Shown: piece after piece, positions 60,377-64,000 of the stretch | Layout: every line of letters starts with the position of its first letter | Position numbering within the stretch: the stretch's first letter is position 1 | Origin: CAVRXT01 sp963725655 | Lineage (GTDB): Bacteria; Acidobacteriota; Terriglobia; Acidiferrales; UBA7541 | Direction: 5' to 3' | Length of the DNA stretch: 64,000 nucleotides | Assembly (NCBI GenBank): GCA_963725655.1 | Contig: CAVRYY010000001.1 | Location: 744,001 to 808,000, forward strand | The notes under the pieces: model-generated | What the model was told of the DNA's origin: nothing | What the model saw: the letters and a program-made list of their open reading frames with translations, nothing else | Databases searched by the model: none | Translations under genes and position numbers: made by a program

Positions 60377-60691
60377 TTAATACTTGAGGCAGATTTCGAG
60401 CTGGTGAATGGCTTCGTCGACGGCATGAATGGCGTCGACGCGGTGGCCGCCGAAATCGTGCGAGGCATGCTCGAGGTGGTCCTTGGCGTGATGCAGGGAC
60501 CGGATCGCGTCTTCAATTTCCGGATGCGGGCCGGGTGCCGGAGCAGGCGTCGCGGCTGGGGTGGGGGTTGGGGCCGGGGCAGCGGCGGGTGCGGGGGAGG
60601 CATGATTCGGTGCGGCGGGAGCGGCCGCGGGGAAAGAGAACAGGAGCACAAGAGCTGCCATCAGAGCCAAACATGCAACTTTCGATTTCAT
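60377..60691 (-). CDS. Small secreted helical protein A (HDFGGHR motif)
   Basis: The 104-residue exported protein has a signal peptide (residues 1-27, ending PAAAPAA) and a Pro/Ala linker (about 28-54). A helical domain of about 50 residues follows: HPEIEDAIRSLHHAKDHLEH, then ASHDFGGHRVDAIHAVDEAI, ending HQLEICLKY. A perfect GGAGGATTT precedes the ATG, so expression may be strong. The downstream paralogue at 61039 shares the pattern. No function is known to me; a His-rich periplasmic helical hairpin suggests metal or ligand binding, unproven. Confidence 0.82.
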   Translation of the reverse strand: MKSKVACLALMAALVLLFSFPAAAPAAPNHASPAPAAAPAPTPTPAATPAPAPGPHPEIEDAIRSLHHAKDHLEHASHDFGGHRVDAIHAVDEAIHQLEICLKY

Positions 60692-60975
60692 AAATCCTCC
60701 TCATCGGTTTGCGGTTGCGAGAACCGCTGATGCAACAGGATATTAACAGCCATTGGTCACAATGGAACTGCCAACTCCAGGCGGTGAACGCGGAGCGAAG
60801 CTGAGAGAGCCCTGCGCCGCCCCTTTTTATAACATCGGGGGAAATTCTGGATACATTGATTGAAGGATTGTTTCGGAAGAATCACCGGTATGAACAGTGG
60901 GTGAGTCTGGAGAGTAAGCGGCCTGGGAAGCAAACGGAGACTCGCCGGCAAGTCTTGCATCCGGAGCGTGGCGGG

Positions 60976-61014
60976 AAAAAAGGCAGCGTCACGGGTTAAA
61001 GCCGGGACGCTGCC
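60976..61014 (-). terminator. Rho-independent terminator of small secreted protein gene B
   Basis: GGCAGCGTC-CCGG pairs with CCCG-TGACGCTGCC around a small loop, followed by six T on the minus strand. It has the same outer stem as the terminator at 60310-60351, so gene and terminator were duplicated together. Confidence 0.9.
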
Positions 61015-61038
61015 GCCGAAAAGGCAGGCTCGAATGAA

Positions 61039-61320
61039 TTAGTACTGCATGCAAATCTCGAGCTGGTGAAGGGCTTTATCGATGGCTTTGACGGCGTCTT
61101 CGCGATGGCCGCCGAAATCATGCGACGCCTCCATTAAATGCAACCTGGCTTGTTGCAAGGAATAAATCGCTGCTTGGATTTGCGGATGTGGATTCGGCGC
61201 TGGGGCCGCGGCATTCGCCGGCGGAACCGGAGGGTTGGGAGCCGCTGGAGCGGCGGCCGGGAAAGCAAATAGGAGCATCAGGGTGGCGAGCAGAGTGAGA
61301 CACATTACTTTCGATTTCAT
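61039..61320 (-). CDS. Small secreted helical protein B (HDFGGHR motif)
   Basis: The 93-residue paralogue of the protein at 60377-60691 has the same layout. It has a signal peptide ending PAAAPAA, a shorter Pro/Ala linker, then HPQIQAAIYSLQQARLHLME, ASHDFGGHREDAVKAIDKAL and HQLEICMQY. GGAGGATTT precedes the ATG. Conserved positions in both copies are the ASHDFGGHR block and the C-terminal HQLEIC Cys. Upstream of each copy is a similar CGCCCCTTTTT stretch, so the duplication includes the leader. Each gene has its own terminator and so is a single transcription unit. Confidence 0.82.
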   Translation of the reverse strand: MKSKVMCLTLLATLMLLFAFPAAAPAAPNPPVPPANAAAPAPNPHPQIQAAIYSLQQARLHLMEASHDFGGHREDAVKAIDKALHQLEICMQY

Positions 61321-61534
61321 AAATCCTCCATGTTGGTGCGTGGCTCCGGAAGCAGATCCGCCGGTGAAATTGTTTCGGGTGGCGAGTGGGGGAAATCAAG
61401 GACGCCACGTCCGGGAGCGAAATAGTTTCGCGCCCCTTTTTTTCTACATTAACGGCGGGAATTGTTCATCGGCAGATTGGGGAGTTTGTATCGGAAGAAT
61501 CAATCGAGTGGAACACTTGGGTCATTGTGGAACA

Positions 61535-62098
61535 CTACGCGGCGGCGACGATGCGATAAAAGCTCAGCGTGGCGTCGCCCTGTTCCTTGATGCGGACGCA
61601 TTCGAGCCTTTCGAGCCTGCCGGGCAATTCCCGTTTGTGAAAGTGCTCGACGATCACCGCGCCAGCGGGAGCGAGCAGGTGCGATGCATCGAGGAATTCC
61701 AGAGTGTTAAGGTAGTCCGCCGCCTGATCGTAGGGCGGATCGACGAAAATAAAATCCGCGAGGATGTGCCGCGCCGCCAGCCGCTCCAGGCCCTGCTCGA
61801 CGTCTGCGTTTAGAATCTCGGTAACATCGCCAATTCCCAGCGCCTCGATATTTTTGCGAATCAGGTTCGCGGCGGCGGGATGTTTTTCGAGGAAGAAGAC
61901 GCGCTCGGCGCCGCGGCTGACGGCTTCGATGCCGATCGCGCCGGTCCCGGCGTAAGCGTCGATGAAATAACTGTGCTCGACGGCCGCGCCGAGGATGTTG
62001 AAGAGAGTTTCGCGCAGGCGATCGCCGGTAGGGCGCAGCGCGATCTTTCCCGGGCCGGTGAGCCGCCGGCCGCGATATTTTCCGGCGATTACGCGCAT
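61535..62098 (-). CDS. rsmD: 16S rRNA (guanine966-N2)-methyltransferase RsmD
   Basis: The 187-residue SAM-dependent methyltransferase starts at ATG 62098 with MRVIAGKYRGRRL, the conserved RsmD opening, behind AAGGAG. Motifs are RPTGDRLRETLFNIL, the SAM site FIDAYAGTGAIGIEAVSRGA and the catalytic DPPY in FIFVDPPYDQAADY. It modifies G966 in helix 31 of 16S rRNA during 30S assembly. It lies 16 bases after recG, an arrangement seen in several bacteria. Confidence 0.93.
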   Translation of the reverse strand: MRVIAGKYRGRRLTGPGKIALRPTGDRLRETLFNILGAAVEHSYFIDAYAGTGAIGIEAVSRGAERVFFLEKHPAAANLIRKNIEALGIGDVTEILNADVEQGLERLAARHILADFIFVDPPYDQAADYLNTLEFLDASHLLAPAGAVIVEHFHKRELPGRLERLECVRIKEQGDATLSFYRIVAAA

Positions 62099-62114
62099 GT
62101 GCCGCGCTTCTCCT

Positions 62115-64000
62115 TTACCCTGCTCCGACCATTTTGTAGCGTTGTTGCCATTCCGATCCGAGGCGGCCTGCCATGCGGAGAAGTTCGTCGGCACGCGCGG
62201 GATCGGCGGCGAGCTCGAAGGCGTCGCGGCGAGCGAGTTCGAGAAGTTCGGCATCGCGCAGCGGGTGGGCCACGGTAAAAGCGACGTCACCATGCTGCCG
62301 GGTGCCGAAGAATTCGCCGGGTCCGCGGAGTTTCAGGTCATGCTCGGCGATTTCAAAACCGTTGGCGGTGGCCACCATGGTATCGATGCGCTGCTGGCCC
62401 TCGGGGGTAACGGTGCGCGGAGCGACCAGGACGCAGGTGGATTTTTCGGAGCCGCGGCCAATGCGTCCGCGGAGCTGATGGAGTTGGGCTAAGCCGAAGC
62501 GGTCGGCGTGCTCGATCACCATGACGGTGGCGTTGGGAACATCGACGCCTACTTCGATCACGGTGGTGGCGACCAGGATTTGCAGTTCGCCGCGGCGAAA
62601 GCGGTCCATCACGTCTTCTTTTTCAACGCTCTTGAGGCGGCCGTGAAGCAGGCCGAGGTTTGCTTTCGGAAATTCGTCGCGTCCGAGGCGCTCGAATTCG
62701 GCCATCGCCGCTTTCAATTCCAGCTTCGATTCTTCGATCACCGGATAGACGACGTAGGCCTGGCGGCCGCGAGCGATTTCGCGGCGGACGAACTCCCAGA
62801 CGCCGGCGAGTTTGTCTTCGGTGGTGGCGCGGGTGTGGATAGGAGTGCGGCCGGGGGGCAGTTCGTCGATCACCGATAGATCGAGATCGCCATAGATGGT
62901 GAGGGCGAGGGTGCGAGGAATGGGGGTGGCGGTCATTACCAGCACGTGGGGCGCCGCGCCCTTTTCGATGAGGCGCTTGCGCTGTATTACCCCAAAGCGA
63001 TGCTGTTCGTCGACCACGACCAGACCCAGCCTGTGAAATTCCACCTGGTCTTCGATGAGGGCGTGTGTGCCGACCACCAGTTGTGCGGCTCCGGAGCGAA
63101 CCCGGTCCAGCGCTTTTCGTTTTTCGGGCGCGGTCATCGCACTAATCACCAGTTCGACCTGGTAGCCGGCGGGTTCCAGTATGCGGCGGGCGGAAAGGAA
63201 GTGCTGCACCGCCAGAATTTCGGTGGGCGCCATCAACGCCACCTGGCAATCGTTTTCGATGGCGATCACCGCGGCTTCGAGCGCGACAATCGTCTTGCCG
63301 CTGCCGACGTCGCCTTCCAGCAGGCGATACATGGGCTGGGGCCTTTCGAGGTCGGCGGCAATCTCGGCGAGCACACGCTTTTGCGCCGCGGTGGGCTTGA
63401 ACGGCAGGATGCGCTTGAGCGCCTCGCGCACGCGGTCTTGGCGAACCCGCAGGGCCATTCCGGTTTGCTTGTGCTGATCGCGGCGGCGGAGCGCCACGCC
63501 CAACTGGTAGAAGAAAAATTCTTCAAAGATCAATCGCAGGTGCGCCGGGGTGCGGAAACTGTTGAGCGTTTCCAGGTTCGCGTCGCGGACCGGGAAGTGG
63601 ACGCCCAGCAGCGCCTCGCGCTTGGATATGAATCCGTGGCGCTGGACGGTGTCCGGCGGCAGGATGTCTGGGACGTTCGGATCGAGATTGATCAGAACGG
63701 AGTAGATGATGCGTCGCAGCATCCGCGAGCTGACGCCGCCGACGGATTCGTAGATCGGGACGATGCGGCCCACCTCGGTGGAATCGGCGGGCTGGCTTGC
63801 TCCGGCGATTCCCAGCGATTCGACCTGCGGATTTACCATGCTCTTCCGGCCGGGGCGGCGCGGATCCATTTCGATCTTGCCGTGCAAGACGAGACGCTGC
63901 CCGGCCTTGTAGCGACCCTCCATGTAGCCGCCATGAAAGAAGCGGGCATACAAGTAGCGGCCGGAACCATCCTGAACGGTGAGGTGGAACATCGCGTTAC
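62115..64000 (-). CDS. recG: ATP-dependent DNA helicase RecG (5' end outside window)
   Basis: The frame stays open to the window edge, giving about 628 residues of a protein normally near 700-800; the missing part is the N-terminal wedge/OB start. Seen are the OB-fold end and the Walker A LLEGDVGSGKTIVAL. The DExH-type box reads LVVVDEQHRFGVIQR, and motif III is VMTATPIPRTLALTIYGDLD. Motifs IV-VI include ILVATTVIEVGVDVPNATVM then QLRGRIGRG, followed by the RecG-specific FEIAEHDLKLRGPGEFFGTR. It remodels stalled forks and Holliday junctions. It is co-directional with rsmD. Confidence 0.96.
   Translation of the reverse strand, partial: NAMFHLTVQDGSGRYLYARFFHGGYMEGRYKAGQRLVLHGKIEMDPRRPGRKSMVNPQVESLGIAGASQPADSTEVGRIVPIYESVGGVSSRMLRRIIYSVLINLDPNVPDILPPDTVQRHGFISKREALLGVHFPVRDANLETLNSFRTPAHLRLIFEEFFFYQLGVALRRRDQHKQTGMALRVRQDRVREALKRILPFKPTAAQKRVLAEIAADLERPQPMYRLLEGDVGSGKTIVALEAAVIAIENDCQVALMAPTEILAVQHFLSARRILEPAGYQVELVISAMTAPEKRKALDRVRSGAAQLVVGTHALIEDQVEFHRLGLVVVDEQHRFGVIQRKRLIEKGAAPHVLVMTATPIPRTLALTIYGDLDLSVIDELPPGRTPIHTRATTEDKLAGVWEFVRREIARGRQAYVVYPVIEESKLELKAAMAEFERLGRDEFPKANLGLLHGRLKSVEKEDVMDRFRRGELQILVATTVIEVGVDVPNATVMVIEHADRFGLAQLHQLRGRIGRGSEKSTCVLVAPRTVTPEGQQRIDTMVATANGFEIAEHDLKLRGPGEFFGTRQHGDVAFTVAHPLRDAELLELARRDAFELAADPARADELLRMAGRLGSEWQQRYKMVGAG

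Overview
The window looks like chromosome from an Acidobacteriota bacterium (Terriglobia-like). This is inferred from gene content: a large Oar-type TonB-dependent receptor with an N-terminal carboxypeptidase-regulatory domain, VCBS/Ig-like and collagen-like secreted proteins, tandem DUF4139 proteins, a dnaK-dnaJ-hspR heat-shock cluster, S9/S12/S13 peptidases and high GC. No rRNA gene is present, so the assignment is not proven.

Layout. 0-0.75 kb: a membrane protein/XRE regulator pair read leftward from a palindromic operator. 1.1-5.2 kb: a rightward operon (2-hydroxyacid dehydrogenase, HpcH aldolase, MFS permease, fuconolactonase-like amidohydrolase), probably for sugar-acid catabolism. 5.5-9.8 kb: fatty-acid genes (MaoC hydratase, bifunctional enoyl-CoA hydratase/3-hydroxyacyl-CoA dehydrogenase, acyl-CoA synthetase). 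9.9-13.7 kb: a scarred region with a deleted D-threonine-aldolase-like gene, a VCBS gene and a collagen-like gene joined tail to tail, and an SDR fragment. 14.0-15.2 kb: a SAM-I riboswitch upstream of an ACT-less aspartokinase.

15.2-32.4 kb is the most striking part, a probable D-amino-acid/peptidoglycan-peptide salvage locus. One leftward run encodes an amino-acid permease, a GNAT N-acyltransferase, an N-succinylamino-acid racemase, a beta-lactamase-fold/VanX dipeptidase fusion, a PBP4-type carboxypeptidase/N-acyl-D-amino-acid deacylase fusion and a D-serine-deaminase-like PLP enzyme. An RpiR/SIS regulator lies at its head. Divergent from it are a TonB-dependent receptor and a second deacylase, behind a promoter flanked by two GCAAC-N4-GTTGC inverted repeats.

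32.6-35.8 kb: a tRNA-Ser(GCU), a truncated integrase, gene debris and a collagen-like surface protein, closed by a 36-bp copy of part of the tRNA. 35.8-45.1 kb: a hydrolase, a zinc-ribbon/pilin-like protein, two tandem DUF4139 paralogues, a DPP-IV peptidase and a DsbA/MauE pair. 45.5-49.9 kb: dnaK (HspR-type HAIR operator over the promoter), a small unknown gene, dnaJ and hspR; no grpE is present. 50-60 kb: a lipoprotein, a DnaC-like ATPase, a hydrolase, a three-copy 148-bp repeat, an aldo/keto reductase, an MFS exporter, a UvrC-like protein without its RNase H half, an acyl-CoA dehydrogenase and a TonB protein. 60-64 kb: two tandem small secreted paralogues with matching terminators, rsmD, and recG running off the end.

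How they fit together: the receptor, periplasmic fusion enzymes, permease, acyltransferase and racemase form a plausible import-hydrolysis-stereoconversion route, and the TonB protein at 58.6 kb could energise the receptor.
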